A stretch of 64,000 nt of DNA, taken from assembly GCF_019049625.1 (NCBI RefSeq), contig NZ_JAFMOY010000116.1, positions 1 through 64,000 of the forward strand, read 5' to 3'. Position numbers and translations under genes: made by a program. Origin of the DNA: Rahnella ecdela (GTDB lineage: Bacteria > Pseudomonadota > Gammaproteobacteria > Enterobacterales > Enterobacteriaceae). Every line of letters starts with the position of its first letter. Position 1 is the stretch's first letter. The notes beneath the pieces were generated by a model. The model had not been told where the DNA came from. It did no database searches and saw only the letters and a list, made by a program, of their open reading frames with translations. Of the stretch, positions 34,567 through 44,827 are shown piece by piece.

Positions 34567-34612
34567 ATTTGTTCTCGCACGGCGTCCCGATGCGCAACAA
34601 CTCAGTCAGCGA

Positions 34613-34903
34613 TTAAACGCGAACGAAGTCGATGTGAGCCAGTTTTGGCTTGAACGGGTGACGCTGTACAGCCTGAACTTTAACTTTGGTTTCTTTACCG
34701 TCGATAACCAGAGTAATTGCTTCAGAGTAGAACTCCGCTTTAGCTTCCAGGTTCTTAACAGAATCGTGGTCCAGTTTGATAGAAACCGGATCAGCTGAGC
34801 CACCGTAAACGATAGCTGGGAATTTGTTAGCTGTACGCAGGCGGCGGCTCGCACCTTTGCCCTGCTCGTCCTGTGGACGTACTTCTACATTGATAGTGAT
34901 CAT
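34613..34903 (-). CDS. rplY: 50S ribosomal protein L25
   Basis: 96 residues beginning [20 protein letters not shown] and ending [10 protein letters not shown], as in E. coli L25 (94 residues). It binds 5S rRNA loop E in the large subunit. The start is at 34903; a longer frame upstream is not coding. It lies downstream of radD on the same strand and convergent with yejK, as in E. coli. Confidence 0.95.
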   Translation of the reverse strand: MITINVEVRPQDEQGKGASRRLRTANKFPAIVYGGSADPVSIKLDHDSVKNLEAKAEFYSEAITLVIDGKETKVKVQAVQRHPFKPKLAHIDFVRV

Positions 34904-35053
34904 TGTATGTTTCTCGATTAGAACTACTTCTAAAATGTGCCCCGCCACCTGCGACCGAGTGACGAGTTGAGTACTGCGGCTTTCACACAAGGCGAAAGCG
35001 GGCGGTATGATACCGGAGCAGGGTAGCGGCAGCAATACAAATCGCCGGTTTTC

Positions 35054-36817
35054 TCACCCGCGCAGCTCATTGGCCCGGCGGTACCGGCCTTCATAATCGA
35101 ACATCTTTTCGCGCACCTGCCAGAACTGGCCTTTCATGCGCGCCACCACAAAATCCGGATGACGCAGTAAAACCTGCTGCGCGACGATATCCGCGGCGGT
35201 TTTCCATTCCAGCGGCACGCCAGGTGCGCGCTGATGCGGGCGCAGAAAGTTATGCAAAAACGCCATGCGCTGGGCGGGCGTCGTCAGGCGAAAACGCTCG
35301 GAAACATCAGCGCCGTCCTCATCGTAATAGGTGATTTTCAGCCATTCGCCTTTATCATCACGACCGTTTTCCAGATTCATACCGCCGCAGCGTAGTACCA
35401 GCGCATCTTTCAGGCGCAGTGCGGCTTTGAGCATATCGTCGGGATCCACCAGAATTTCCTGACACTGATGGCAGCGCCGCGCGGCGATATCGTTTTCTGC
35501 GCCGCAGTGCGGGCAGCTTTTAAAGCGGAAGCGGAAATCGCACTGCTCGCGGTTGCCTTCGTCATCTTCCAGCACGCCCTGACAGCGGCGGCCAAAATGC
35601 TCAATGATCGTGCCGTCTTCAGTGGTTTTTCCCCAGAAAATATTGGCGAAACCGCAGGCGGGGCAAAACACCTGCACCGGTTTGTTATCGCCAGCGGGCT
35701 TGTGGCTGCCGACTTCCGGCGTAAACAGGTCGTGCGGGTTACCGGCGTAATCGAGGATCAGACAGTCGGTTTTGCCCGGTGCGAGTCGCAGCCCGCGTCC
35801 GACAATCTGCTGGTACAGGCTGACGGATTCGGTGGGGCGCAGAATGGCGATCAGGTCCACATGCGGCGCATCGAAACCGGTGGTCAGCACCGACACATTC
35901 ACCAGATAGCGCAGCTGCTGCGCTTTGAAGGCCGTGATCAGCCGGTCGCGTTCGACAGCGTGGGTTTGTGCGCTGATCAGCGCCGCTTCACCTTTTGGCA
36001 GCAGACCGAAAATTTCACCCGCGTGTTCCACCGTCGAGGCGAAAATCATCACGCCTTTGCGATCCTGTGCGAATTCAATAATCTGGCTGATAATGTGCGG
36101 CGTGATGCGTTTTTGCTGGCGCAGTTCGTCATTCAGATCCGCTTCGCTGAAAAGCCCGTTACTGTTGGCCTGCAACCGGCTGAAATCGTAGCTGACCACC
36201 GGCATATCGAGCCGCTCGGGCGGCACCAGAAAACCATTTTTAATCATGTAACGCAGCGGCAGTTCATAAATGCAGTCACGAAACAGACTGTTCGCATCGC
36301 CGCGTACAATGCCCTGATGGTGATACTGATAAATCCAGCCTTTGCCTAAACGATAGGGCGTGGCGGTCAGCCCGAGCAGGCGAAGACGCGGATTTTGTGC
36401 CTTAAGATGGCCGATAATCTGCTGATACTGACTGTTGTCGTCGTCTGAAATCCGGTGACATTCATCGACAATCAGCAGCGAAAACTCGCCGCTGAATTCT
36501 GCCAGATTTGGTGCAACGGACTGCACGCTGCCGAACACCACTTTGCCGCTGCTTTGTTTGAGATTCAGTCCCGCGGCGAAAATATCCGCCTCCAGCCCGT
36601 AAGAAAGGTATTTGCTGTGGTTTTGCGCCACCAGTTCTTTAACGTGGGCCAGCACCAGAACGCGCCCGCGCGCCACTCTTGCCAGCTCGGCAATCACCAG
36701 ACTTTTTCCGGCGCCGGTCGGCAGCACGATCACGGCTGGTTCGTCATGCTGGCGGAAATGACGCAGCGTGGCATCCACGGCGTCCTGCTGATAGGGGCGA
36801 AGCGTAAAAGCGGTCAC
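35054..36817 (-). CDS. radD: RadD (YejH), superfamily 2 DNA repair helicase-like ATPase
   Basis: 587 residues against 586 in E. coli RadD. Motif I is LPTGAGKS, motif II DECH, motif III LGLTATP and motif [11 protein letters not shown]; a Cys-rich zinc-binding part ([22 protein letters not shown]) follows, then the conserved C-terminus [14 protein letters not shown]. It is an ATPase acting with RecA and SSB in recombination. I chose a GTG at 36817 giving [11 protein letters not shown] with AGGTG nine bases upstream, since E. coli starts [10 protein letters not shown]; an ATG at 37024 would add 69 unrelated residues. Confidence 0.93.
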   Translation of the reverse strand: MTAFTLRPYQQDAVDATLRHFRQHDEPAVIVLPTGAGKSLVIAELARVARGRVLVLAHVKELVAQNHSKYLSYGLEADIFAAGLNLKQSSGKVVFGSVQSVAPNLAEFSGEFSLLIVDECHRISDDDNSQYQQIIGHLKAQNPRLRLLGLTATPYRLGKGWIYQYHHQGIVRGDANSLFRDCIYELPLRYMIKNGFLVPPERLDMPVVSYDFSRLQANSNGLFSEADLNDELRQQKRITPHIISQIIEFAQDRKGVMIFASTVEHAGEIFGLLPKGEAALISAQTHAVERDRLITAFKAQQLRYLVNVSVLTTGFDAPHVDLIAILRPTESVSLYQQIVGRGLRLAPGKTDCLILDYAGNPHDLFTPEVGSHKPAGDNKPVQVFCPACGFANIFWGKTTEDGTIIEHFGRRCQGVLEDDEGNREQCDFRFRFKSCPHCGAENDIAARRCHQCQEILVDPDDMLKAALRLKDALVLRCGGMNLENGRDDKGEWLKITYYDEDGADVSERFRLTTPAQRMAFLHNFLRPHQRAPGVPLEWKTAADIVAQQVLLRHPDFVVARMKGQFWQVREKMFDYEGRYRRANELRG

Positions 36818-37137
36818 GGCAACAATCACCTGTAGTTTTACTGTTAATAAAGACAGTAGTGAAGTATGCCAAGAAATCAGGCCTATAGCGATGAGCAAAA
36901 AAATCACCCGCCGTGAATGTTTAGCCTGCTTATTTTCCTTCTTCCTGACCGGTTGCGCGGCTATACTAATGCTCTCAATGCGGCAGTGTTTCTGCCCCCC
37001 CGAAGTAATAATCACACTTTGCAATTATTACGAACCGAACAACCCTGAACCCTGTCAGTTGCTGTATTGCGACGGCGGGGTCTTGTGTTTTATCAGTAAC
37101 GCGATCACTCAGATCGCCATGAAGGCAAGTCTACTCA
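36818..37137. promoter_or_regulatory. Divergent radD/rsuA intergenic region
   Basis: About 320 bp separate the two starts. A TATACT -10-like box near 36960 preceded by TGACC near 36946 could drive rsuA. A 114-codon frame runs through it but overlaps rsuA out of frame and I do not accept it as a gene. No other structure is obvious. Confidence 0.4.
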
Positions 37138-37845
37138 ATGCGTCTGGACAAGTTTCTCTCTCAGCAATTAGGCGTCAGCCGCGCGCTGGTGTTGCGCGAA
37201 CTGCGCAACAAACGTGTGACCGTGGACGGTGAAATCGTCAAAACCGGCGCGATGAAAATCAGCCCTGAACAGCGCGTCGAATTTGACGGCAATGTGCTGG
37301 ATCAAATCACCGGCCCGCGTTATTTCATGCTTAACAAACCGCAGGGTTATGTGTGTTCTACGGACGATCCGGATCATCCGACCGTGCTGTATTTCCTCGA
37401 AGAGCCGGTGGCCTACAAGCTGCATGCGGCAGGGCGTCTGGATATCGACACCACCGGTCTGGTACTGATGACCGACGACGGGCAGTGGTCGCACCGCATT
37501 ACCTCACCACGCCACCACTGCGAAAAAACCTATCTGGTCAACCTCGAACATCCGCTGGCTGACGATACCGCTGCGCAGTTTGAAGCGGGCGTTCAGCTGC
37601 ATAACGAAGATTCCCTGACCAAACCTGCGCAACTCGAGAAAATCGAAGATTGCCTGGTGCGCCTGACCATCAGTGAAGGCCGTTATCATCAGGTGAAACG
37701 TATGTTTGCCGCCGTGGGTAACCGCGTGGTGGGCCTGCATCGTGAGCGCATCGGCGAAATTGTAATGGATGAAGACTTAGAACCGGGTCAGTACCGGCCT
37801 TTAACTGAGCAGGAAATTGCCAGCGTTGGCGTTCCCTCGCGATAG
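37138..37845 (+). CDS. rsuA: 16S rRNA pseudouridine(516) synthase RsuA
   Basis: The 235-residue protein has an N-terminal S4 RNA-binding domain ([20 protein letters not shown]) and a pseudouridine synthase domain with the catalytic Asp in [20 protein letters not shown]. It makes pseudouridine 516 in 16S rRNA. The match to E. coli RsuA is nearly continuous. It lies 27 bp ahead of bcr on the same strand, as in E. coli. Confidence 0.95.
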   Translation: MRLDKFLSQQLGVSRALVLRELRNKRVTVDGEIVKTGAMKISPEQRVEFDGNVLDQITGPRYFMLNKPQGYVCSTDDPDHPTVLYFLEEPVAYKLHAAGRLDIDTTGLVLMTDDGQWSHRITSPRHHCEKTYLVNLEHPLADDTAAQFEAGVQLHNEDSLTKPAQLEKIEDCLVRLTISEGRYHQVKRMFAAVGNRVVGLHRERIGEIVMDEDLEPGQYRPLTEQEIASVGVPSR

Positions 37846-37872
37846 TTTTTCCTCTAACTGGAGCAGCTGAAA

Positions 37873-39078
37873 GTGCAAGAAAAACCGGTATCCCACATCG
37901 GACTGATTTTCATCCTGGGATTGATATCGATGCTGATGCCTCTGGCGATCGATATGTATCTGCCAAGCATGCCCGTCATTGCGCAGGAATATGGTGTTCC
38001 GGCGGGCAGTGTGCAAATGACGCTCAGCGCCTATGTGCTGGGTTTTGCGATAGGGCAGTTGTTTTACGGACCGATGGCGGACAGCCTCGGGCGTAAGCCG
38101 GTTATCTTCTGGGGCGTGCTGATTTTTGCCGTCGCCGCCGGTGCCTGTGCGCTGGCGCAATCGGTCGAACAGCTGGTCTGGATGCGTTTCCTGCACGGTC
38201 TGGCTGCTGCTGCTGCGAGTGTGGTGATTAACGCGCTGATGCGCGATATGTTCACTAAAGACGAATTCTCGCGAATGATGTCTTTTGTGGTGCTGGTCAT
38301 GACCGTCGCGCCGCTGCTGGCGCCGATGCTCGGGGGCCTGCTGATGGCGATTTTCAGCTGGCACGCGATTTTCTGGGCGATGGCGATTGCTGCACTGATC
38401 GCCGCCACGCTGGTGGGCGTGTATATCAAAGAGACACTGCCCAAAGAGCGACGGCAGAAGTTTCATCTGCGTACCAGCGTCGGCAACTTTGCATCCCTGT
38501 TCCGTCATAAACGTGTGCTGAGCTATATGCTGGCGAGTGGTTTCTCGTTCGCAGGTATGTTCTCGTTCCTCAGCGCCGGTCCGTTTGTGTATATCGAACT
38601 CAATGGCGTTTCACCCCAGCACTTTGGTTTTTACTTTGCGCTGAACATTGTGGCGCTGGTGATCCTCACTCTTATCAACAGCCGTAACGTGCGCCGTGTG
38701 GGTGCGGTGAAGATGTTCCGCTTCGGTCTGTTTGTACAACTGACGATGGGCATGTGGCTGGTGATTGTCTGCACCTTCGGGCTGCCGTTCTGGGCGATGG
38801 TGATTGGCGTGGCGGGGTATGTCGGCGTGATTGCGATGGTCACATCAAACGCGATGGCGGTGATTATGGACGACTTCCCGCACATGGCCGGTACGGCAGC
38901 TTCACTGGCGGGGACGATTCGTTTCGGCACCGGTGCGGCGATTGGTTCTGTGCTTTCACTGTTTACCGCGAAAAGTGCCTGGCCGATGGTCGGTTCAATG
39001 GCGTTCTGCATTCTGGCCGCGACGTTGTTGTATCTGTATGCCAGCCGTCCGGCGAAAGTCGCTGTGGAAACGGCATAA
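37873..39078 (+). CDS. bcr: Bcr/CflA-family multidrug efflux transporter
   Basis: A GTG start after CTGGAGCAG gives 401 residues with 12 membrane helices of the MFS DHA1 family. Key motifs are [11 protein letters not shown] in helix 1, [17 protein letters not shown] (motif A) and [20 protein letters not shown]. Bcr exports bicyclomycin and other compounds, including cysteine, by proton exchange. Synteny with rsuA supports the name. In E. coli the next gene is yejG; here the order is interrupted after bcr. Confidence 0.92.
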   Translation: MQEKPVSHIGLIFILGLISMLMPLAIDMYLPSMPVIAQEYGVPAGSVQMTLSAYVLGFAIGQLFYGPMADSLGRKPVIFWGVLIFAVAAGACALAQSVEQLVWMRFLHGLAAAAASVVINALMRDMFTKDEFSRMMSFVVLVMTVAPLLAPMLGGLLMAIFSWHAIFWAMAIAALIAATLVGVYIKETLPKERRQKFHLRTSVGNFASLFRHKRVLSYMLASGFSFAGMFSFLSAGPFVYIELNGVSPQHFGFYFALNIVALVILTLINSRNVRRVGAVKMFRFGLFVQLTMGMWLVIVCTFGLPFWAMVIGVAGYVGVIAMVTSNAMAVIMDDFPHMAGTAASLAGTIRFGTGAAIGSVLSLFTAKSAWPMVGSMAFCILAATLLYLYASRPAKVAVETA

Positions 39079-39086
39079 CTCAGACA

Positions 39087-39113
39087 GCTCCCTCCCCGGC
39101 GAAGGGGAGGGAG
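39087..39113. repeat. CTCCCTCCCC/GGGGAGGGAG palindrome downstream of bcr
   Basis: Perfect 10-bp stem with a GGCGAA loop, between the convergent bcr and MFS genes. Third copy of the family at 13362 and 34491. It marks the left junction of the inserted gluconate module. Confidence 0.7.
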
Positions 39114-39119
39114 TTCAGG

Positions 39120-40472
39120 TTACACCACTTCCGCTTTCACTCCCTGAACACGTCGCGCGGCTTTGGCGCGGGCATATTCGTCGGCCATCGCTTTGGCTTT
39201 TGCGCCCGGTACCAGCGCCATATCGCATTCTTTCGGCAGTAACGTTGTGACCGCAGCAGCAATCAGTAATGATGCCACCAGTGCGTAAATCGCAGTGCTC
39301 TGACCGTACAGGCTGACCAGTACGCCGACCAGATAAGGCCCGCAGAAACCGCCCAGATTCCCCAGACCGTTAATCACACCGCGAGCGCTGCCTGCCACTT
39401 CCGGCGTAGTGACTTTGCCCGGAATGGTCCAGAAGGCGCTTGTCGCGGCTTGCAGGAAGAAACCGGCACCGACCAGGAAACCGTAGGCCGCCATGATGTT
39501 ATGACCAAACGCCACGGACGCCGCCAGACAGGCTGCAAATCCACACAGCGGCAGGGCGATAAACATGCGGCGTTTACCGGTTTTATCCGACAGCACCGAC
39601 ATCGCCAAAATCCCCAGCATAGTGCCGACATAAGGGATAATCGCCAGCATACCCACCGAACTCATGTCACCGCCGGTCAGGTTTTTCAGGATGGTCGGCA
39701 ACCACAAGGTGTAACCGTAAATCCCGGTCTGATAGAAAAAGTTAATGATGATCAGTTTGACGATAGACTTGTTACGGAACACTTCTTTCAGCGGCGCGTT
39801 ATTCACCGGTGCCAGAGCTTTCAGCGCTTCGCGTTCACGGTTTAGTTCGGTGACCAGATAGTCGCGTTCACGCTCTGACAGCCATTTTGCTTCTTCCGGA
39901 CGGTCGCTGATGGTGAACCACCAGAAAATCATCACCACGAAAGACAATGCCCCTTCGATGATGAACAACCAGCGCCAGTCCAGCGTATCCAGAATCAGAC
40001 CTGACAACGGCGCAGTGATCATCCCGCCAAGCGGCGCAAACATCAGTACGTAAGCATTGGCACGACCACGTTCTTTATCCGGGAACCAGTTACTGACCAT
40101 GGTCAGCACCACCGGCAGCATCCCGCCTTCCGCCACACCCAGCGCAAAGCGCAGGAACAGCAGCTGATACTGATTGGTGATAAAGCCGGTCAGGATGGAA
40201 ATCACCGCCCAGGCAATCAGCGAGCAGGCGATAAATTTCCGTCCGCTGCCATGAACCGCCAGGCTGCCGCCCGGAACCTGCAAAAATAAATAACCGATAA
40301 AGAATATACCGGCGGCCAGACCGGCCATTGACGCGGTAATACCTAATTCTGCATCCATTCCGCCGGGCATGGCGAAACTAATATTAACCCTGTCCATGAA
40401 GGAAATAATGCAGGCGATAAGTATTGGGGCAATTACGCGGAGCCAGCGAGCCTTAGGAATCTTATTATCCAT
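39120..40472 (-). CDS. ACS-family MFS sugar-acid transporter
   Basis: 450 residues with 12 membrane helices of the anion:cation symporter family. Family-type segments include SFMDRVNISFAMPG in helix 1 and the helix 4-5 motif LGVAEGGMLPVVLTMVSNWF. The ATG at 40472 follows GAGGAAAG; the longer frame upstream is rejected. Family members carry gluconate, 2-ketogluconate, galactonate, tartrate and similar acids by proton symport. Neighbouring ketogluconate-type SDR enzymes and gluconate dehydrogenase suggest a ketogluconate or gluconate substrate. Exact specificity is inferred. Confidence 0.85.
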   Translation of the reverse strand: MDNKIPKARWLRVIAPILIACIISFMDRVNISFAMPGGMDAELGITASMAGLAAGIFFIGYLFLQVPGGSLAVHGSGRKFIACSLIAWAVISILTGFITNQYQLLFLRFALGVAEGGMLPVVLTMVSNWFPDKERGRANAYVLMFAPLGGMITAPLSGLILDTLDWRWLFIIEGALSFVVMIFWWFTISDRPEEAKWLSERERDYLVTELNREREALKALAPVNNAPLKEVFRNKSIVKLIIINFFYQTGIYGYTLWLPTILKNLTGGDMSSVGMLAIIPYVGTMLGILAMSVLSDKTGKRRMFIALPLCGFAACLAASVAFGHNIMAAYGFLVGAGFFLQAATSAFWTIPGKVTTPEVAGSARGVINGLGNLGGFCGPYLVGVLVSLYGQSTAIYALVASLLIAAAVTTLLPKECDMALVPGAKAKAMADEYARAKAARRVQGVKAEVV

Positions 40473-40647
40473 GTTCTTTCCTCTGTGTGCTTGTAACCGG
40501 TGATGGCTTAATAAAAGCATTTTGAGGAAAGTATTTCGTGACAAGGGTCACGTTGAATTATGTTAAGAAAAGGTGTTACCACATACGTGATCCTGCACCG
40601 GAGTTCGCGTGCAGGATGGAAAGGCAATATGGACGCAGAAGGGAGAA

Positions 40648-41631
40648 TTAAATCGTGCCGCCGAGGGAAATCCGGTAGTGCAGATCCACGCGCTCAATCG
40701 TCGGCAGGTTTCTGATTTTTTTGAGCAATATTTCCGCCACCACTTTGCCCATTTCAAAGCGCGGGGTGATCACGCTGGCCAGTAATGGCGTGGTAGCCAG
40801 CCCGATATCTAATCCGTGGAAGCCGGAAATCGCCATATCCTGCGGAACGCGGATACCCAGTTTGATACATTCCTGTAACACGCCGACCGCAATATCGTCA
40901 TTGGTACATAAAATCCCGTTGGTTTGCGGATATAACTGACGCGCCATGGCTAACATTCCGGCACCGATGGAAACCGATGAGATTTTATTGGGCGTGATAT
41001 GTACCGGCGTCAGACCACGTTCATTCATGGCGTGGCTGTATCCCTGATAACGTTTCTGGTCGCGGGCATCAGACATCGAACCGAAATACACCACATGTTC
41101 TTTGCCGCTGGAGAGCAGGGTATTAGCCATATCGTAACCGGCCTGCTGATTATCAAAACCCACCGCAATGCGACCGTGCGGATTATCGAGATCCATCACC
41201 TGCGCGACCGGGATTTCAGACGCATTCAGATACTTATCCGCTTTCAGCGTATGAACCGAATCGGTGAGGATCAGCCCTGCCAGCTGATAGCCCAGCAGAT
41301 TGATAATATGTTCTTCTTCCCGCTCTTTGCTGTAATCGTAATTGACCACCAGCGTCTGAAAGCCCTGTGCAGAAGTGACTGACTCAATACCCGCCAGTAA
41401 ATCGGAGAAAATCTGGTTGTTGAACGAGGGGACTAAAATACCGATGCGCGGCGTTTTGGCGGGCCCGCGGGCTTCTTCCAGCGGATATCCGACTTCTTCC
41501 ATCACCTTGGTAATGCGTTCGCGGGTTTCAGGAGACACTTTTTCCGGCGTGCGCAGAAAACGGCTCACCGTCATCTTCGTGACGTCCGCCAGTTGGGCGA
41601 TGTCCTGTAGTGTCACGCGCTGGTTTCTCAT
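40648..41631 (-). CDS. LacI-family regulator of the gluconate module
   Basis: 327 residues. The N-terminal DNA-binding domain has RVTLQDIAQLADVTKMTVSR, followed by a periplasmic-binding-protein-like effector domain. It resembles GntR/IdnR of E. coli, the gluconate and idonate repressors. The start at 41631 follows AGGAAC and matches family length; the extension upstream is rejected. It lies upstream of the MFS gene on the same strand and divergent from the SDR pair, so it is well placed to control both. Effector is probably gluconate or a ketogluconate. Confidence 0.87.
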   Translation of the reverse strand: MRNQRVTLQDIAQLADVTKMTVSRFLRTPEKVSPETRERITKVMEEVGYPLEEARGPAKTPRIGILVPSFNNQIFSDLLAGIESVTSAQGFQTLVVNYDYSKEREEEHIINLLGYQLAGLILTDSVHTLKADKYLNASEIPVAQVMDLDNPHGRIAVGFDNQQAGYDMANTLLSSGKEHVVYFGSMSDARDQKRYQGYSHAMNERGLTPVHITPNKISSVSIGAGMLAMARQLYPQTNGILCTNDDIAVGVLQECIKLGIRVPQDMAISGFHGLDIGLATTPLLASVITPRFEMGKVVAEILLKKIRNLPTIERVDLHYRISLGGTI

Positions 41632-41751
41632 GCGAAATGTTCCTGGTTGGGCCTGCAAAGATACCTTGTTATTGAAACAGAAAGCGCCGGGAATTGTTAT
41701 CAAAATGATGAGGATCACACCGGGAGTAACAGGGTTTTTTAACATCCCGCG

Positions 41752-41770
41752 AGGTGATCTGCATCACAGT
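41752..41770. promoter_or_regulatory. Candidate CRP site ahead of idnO
   Basis: AGGTGATCTGCATCACAGT matches the GTGA-N6-TCAC core of the CRP consensus. It sits 67 bp upstream of the idnO start and between the divergent genes, so catabolite control of the module is likely. Confidence 0.6.
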
Positions 41771-41836
41771 TTGGCGCGAAGTAAACCGGTGTAGTGAAGC
41801 TAACTTTTTAAATAAGCATTCAACAGGGCCAACGTC

Positions 41837-42601
41837 ATGACAAATTTGTTCTCACTGGATAATAAAAAAATTCTGATCACCGGCTCGACGCGCGGTCTGG
41901 GTTTCCTGCTGGCGAAAGGACTGGCGCAGCATGGCGCAGAAATTATCGTTAACGGCACGCAGCCGGGATCCACGCAAAAAGCCGCTGAAGCCCTGCGTGC
42001 GGAAGGTTTTATCGCCCATGCGGTGTCTTTTGATGTCACCAGCAGTCAGGCGGTAAATCAGGCTATCGACCACATTGAAAGCACCATCGGGGCGATTGAT
42101 GTGCTGGTCAACAACGCCGGAATTCAGCGCCGCCATAAATTCACCGAGTTTCCGGAGAAAGACTGGGATGACGTGATCGCCGTGAACCAGAAATCCGTAT
42201 TCCTGGTTTCTCAGGCCGTGGCGCGTTACATGATCCAGCGTGAGCGTGGCAAAATCATCAATATCGGTTCCATGCAAAGCGAGCTGGGCCGCGACACTAT
42301 CACGCCGTATGCGGCCTCAAAGGGCGCGGTAAAAATGCTGACCCGCGGCATGTGTGTCGAGCTGGCACGCTACAATATTCAGGTGAACGGCATCGCGCCG
42401 GGCTATTTCAAAACCGATATGACGCAGGCGCTGGTGGACAACAAAGAGTTTTCCGAATGGCTGTGCAAACGCACTCCTGCCGCACGCTGGGGTAACCCGG
42501 AAGAGCTGGTCGGCGGCGCAGTTTATCTGTCATCCAGAGCCTCAGATTTCGTGAATGGGCACCTGTTATTCATTGATGGCGGCATGCTCGCCGCAGTTTA
42601 G
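41837..42601 (+). CDS. idnO: Gluconate 5-dehydrogenase / 5-ketogluconate reductase (SDR)
   Basis: 254 residues of a classical SDR. The nucleotide site is TGSTRGLG, NNAG follows, and the catalytic Ser-Tyr-Lys is in SMQSELGRDTITPYAASKGA. It ends with DGGMLAAV. It matches E. coli IdnO-type enzymes, which convert 5-ketogluconate to gluconate with NAD(P)H in the cytoplasm. It is first of a two-gene unit (8 bp gap). A CRP-like site lies upstream. The precise substrate (5-keto or related) is inferred. Confidence 0.85.
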   Translation: MTNLFSLDNKKILITGSTRGLGFLLAKGLAQHGAEIIVNGTQPGSTQKAAEALRAEGFIAHAVSFDVTSSQAVNQAIDHIESTIGAIDVLVNNAGIQRRHKFTEFPEKDWDDVIAVNQKSVFLVSQAVARYMIQRERGKIINIGSMQSELGRDTITPYAASKGAVKMLTRGMCVELARYNIQVNGIAPGYFKTDMTQALVDNKEFSEWLCKRTPAARWGNPEELVGGAVYLSSRASDFVNGHLLFIDGGMLAAV

Positions 42602-42609
42602 GAGACACG

Positions 42610-43353
42610 ATGAGCAAAATTGCACTCATTACCGGCGGCGGGAGCGGGATCGGTCTGAGCGCCGCTAAAGCGCTGGAAGCGATTGGTTTTAAAGTGATCC
42701 TGACCGGGCGAAACAAAGAAAAACTGGCTCATGCGGTGACGCTGTTTGCGCCGGGACAGGCGGTGGCGCGTCAGTTGGATGTCACCAGCCCTCAGTCTGT
42801 CGCAGCGCTGTTTCAGGATATTCAGGAAACCTTCGGGCGGCTGGATGTGCTGTTCAACAACGCCGGTAACAACGTGAAAGATGTGCCCATCGACGAACTG
42901 CCGGTGGAAGACTGGCTGTCGGTGATCAATACCAATCTGACTGGCGCATTTTTATGTACTCAGGCGGCGGTGAAGCTGATGAAACAGCAATCGCCACAGG
43001 GCGGACGCATCATCAATAACGGTTCGATTTCGGCGCAGTCGCCGCGCCCGAATTCCGCGCCTTATACGGCCAGCAAGCATGCGATCACTGGCCTGACCAA
43101 ATCCACTGCGCTTGACGGGCGCGCGTTCAATATCGCCTGCGGACAAATAGATGTCGGCAATGCGGCGACGGATATGGGCAATAAAGCGCTGGCGGGCAGA
43201 ATGCAGGCTGACGGGCATATTGCCGAAGAACCGGTGATACCGGTGGAACGCGTCGGCGAGGCTGTGGCGTTTATGGCCGGTTTGCCGCTCGATACCAACG
43301 TGCTGACCATGACCGTGATGGCGAGCGCGATGCCGCTGGTGGGACGCGGTTGA
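42610..43353 (+). CDS. SDR-family oxidoreductase
   Basis: 247 residues, a second SDR with TGGGSGIGLSA, NNAG, Ser in NNGSISAQSP and YTASK. It shares only the family with idnO and lacks the usual C-terminal DGG. It follows idnO by 8 bp and is surely in the same transcript. Substrate unknown; a keto-acid linked to gluconate metabolism is the contextual guess. Confidence 0.85.
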   Translation: MSKIALITGGGSGIGLSAAKALEAIGFKVILTGRNKEKLAHAVTLFAPGQAVARQLDVTSPQSVAALFQDIQETFGRLDVLFNNAGNNVKDVPIDELPVEDWLSVINTNLTGAFLCTQAAVKLMKQQSPQGGRIINNGSISAQSPRPNSAPYTASKHAITGLTKSTALDGRAFNIACGQIDVGNAATDMGNKALAGRMQADGHIAEEPVIPVERVGEAVAFMAGLPLDTNVLTMTVMASAMPLVGRG

Positions 43354-43373
43354 GCTGAGTTTCAGCCATAAAA

Positions 43374-43396
43374 AAACGGCCCGTTACGGGCCGTTT
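43374..43396. terminator. Bidirectional terminator AAACGGCCCG/CGGGCCGTTT
   Basis: Perfect 10-bp stem with TTA loop between the convergent SDR and cytochrome genes. A-run on the left (T-run on the minus strand) supports termination of the cytochrome operon; on the plus strand only three T follow. Confidence 0.8.
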
Positions 43397-43414
43397 AGCA
43401 TTTCTGATGACGGA

Positions 43415-44827
43415 TTACGCCGCTTTTGTTTTGCGTTTCCGGCCAAGCCAGAAAATAAGCACCAGCAGAATAATCACCCCGGCCACCATCGCCGGAGCCA
43501 TGAACGGCTGCAATTTCGCCAGCAATGTGACCGGGCCACCGGCGCGTAACACCGCGACATCCTGCGCGCTGACCTGAACACCTGCGTTGCCGTAATTCTT
43601 CAGCACATAGTTGGAGATGTCAGCAATCTGCTGGTCATCCAGCTGGCCGACATACGAACCCACGCCAAATTTCGGCATCAGCACGTGATGGTCGCCGACC
43701 TGACGATCCACGCCGTACAGAATGGCGGAAATCAGGTTAGACGCGTTGCCCAGACCGGTCGCGGTGTTGTTGAACAGTGACGGGTACGCCTGATTCTGAC
43801 TGCCGGAGCCGTCCGGCTGGTGACAGCTGGCACAATAGCCACTGAACAACGCCGCACCATTCTCGATAGTTTTGTTCGCATTATAAGGATGCGCACCGCG
43901 CAGACCTTCTTCCACATTAACCGGCTTACCGAAGGTATCCGCCGCCTGAGTATCACGCGGGTCACGTACCGGCGTGCTGTTTTTCAGGTAGAAGGCAATG
44001 GCGTTCAGATCCGTGTCAGACATGTATTGCAGGCTGTTTTGCACTGCTTCCGCCATCCCGCCGGCTGCCTGGTTTTTCCCGGCAGTACGGCCAGTTTTCA
44101 GGTATTCCACCAGCTGAGCCTGCGACCAGTTACCGACACCGCTGACCGGATCAGAGCTGATGTTCGGCGCATACCACGGGCCGACCATGCCGCCCGCCAG
44201 AGGTTTATCCGTCACTGAACCCATCATCAGGTTACGTGGCGTGTGGCAGGTATCACAGTGACCGGCACCGTTGACCACATAGGCACCGCGGTTCCATTGC
44301 TCGCTCTTCGACGGATCCGGCTTAAACGGCGTGCTGTCGAGATACATCATGTTCCAGCCCGCCATCGCAATACGCATGTTGAACGGGAACGGCAGGGCGG
44401 TTTCAGGATTCGGTTGCTCAACCGGCTTCACACCTTGCTGGAAATAGACATACAGCGCGTGCATGTCGGCATCGCTCATATGGCTGTAAGAGGTGTAAGG
44501 CATGGCCGGATACAGATTGGCACCATCCGGACGAACACCTTCACGCACCGCGCGGGTGAACTGTTCTTCGGTGTAGTTACCGATACCAAACTGCTTCGAT
44601 GGCGTGATATTGGTGGTATAAATCGTGCCCATCGGCGAGTGGATTTCATAACCCCCGGCAAACGGCTTACCGCCTTCCGGTGCGGTATGACAAGCCTGAC
44701 AGTCAGCAGCGGTCGCGACTTCCTGACCCTGATGAATAAGTGCAGCCTGAGTGTCATCTGCCGTGGCGCTGGCGGCAAAGCCCCCGAACGCGGCGCTCAG
44801 CAGGCAAGCGGTGAGAAGTTTTTTCAT
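43415..44827 (-). CDS. Gluconate 2-dehydrogenase triheme cytochrome c subunit
   Basis: 470 residues with signal peptide (cleavage near ASATA), three CxxCH heme sites (CQACH at 43-47, CDTCH near 192, CASCH near 332) and a C-terminal membrane anchor (FMAPAMVAGVIILLVLIFWL). This is the membrane cytochrome of FAD-type gluconate or 2-ketogluconate dehydrogenases and passes electrons to ubiquinone. It is the last gene of the operon, overlapping the flavoprotein by 4 bp. Gluconate versus 2-ketogluconate specificity cannot be read from the sequence. Confidence 0.9.
   Translation of the reverse strand: MKKLLTACLLSAAFGGFAASATADDTQAALIHQGQEVATAADCQACHTAPEGGKPFAGGYEIHSPMGTIYTTNITPSKQFGIGNYTEEQFTRAVREGVRPDGANLYPAMPYTSYSHMSDADMHALYVYFQQGVKPVEQPNPETALPFPFNMRIAMAGWNMMYLDSTPFKPDPSKSEQWNRGAYVVNGAGHCDTCHTPRNLMMGSVTDKPLAGGMVGPWYAPNISSDPVSGVGNWSQAQLVEYLKTGRTAGKNQAAGGMAEAVQNSLQYMSDTDLNAIAFYLKNSTPVRDPRDTQAADTFGKPVNVEEGLRGAHPYNANKTIENGAALFSGYCASCHQPDGSGSQNQAYPSLFNNTATGLGNASNLISAILYGVDRQVGDHHVLMPKFGVGSYVGQLDDQQIADISNYVLKNYGNAGVQVSAQDVAVLRAGGPVTLLAKLQPFMAPAMVAGVIILLVLIFWLGRKRKTKAA

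Noticed and set aside
36891-37232. Cys-rich 113-codon frame with a lipoprotein-like start between radD and rsuA
   Set aside because: It overlaps rsuA out of frame by 95 bases, has no good ribosome site and no recognisable similarity; the TATACT box of the likely rsuA promoter falls inside it.
40491-41796. Possible shared ACCGGTG operator half-sites ahead of the MFS gene and idnO
   Set aside because: The two sites (near 40494 and 41784) share only a short core and are poor palindromes; too weak to annotate as LacI-type operators.
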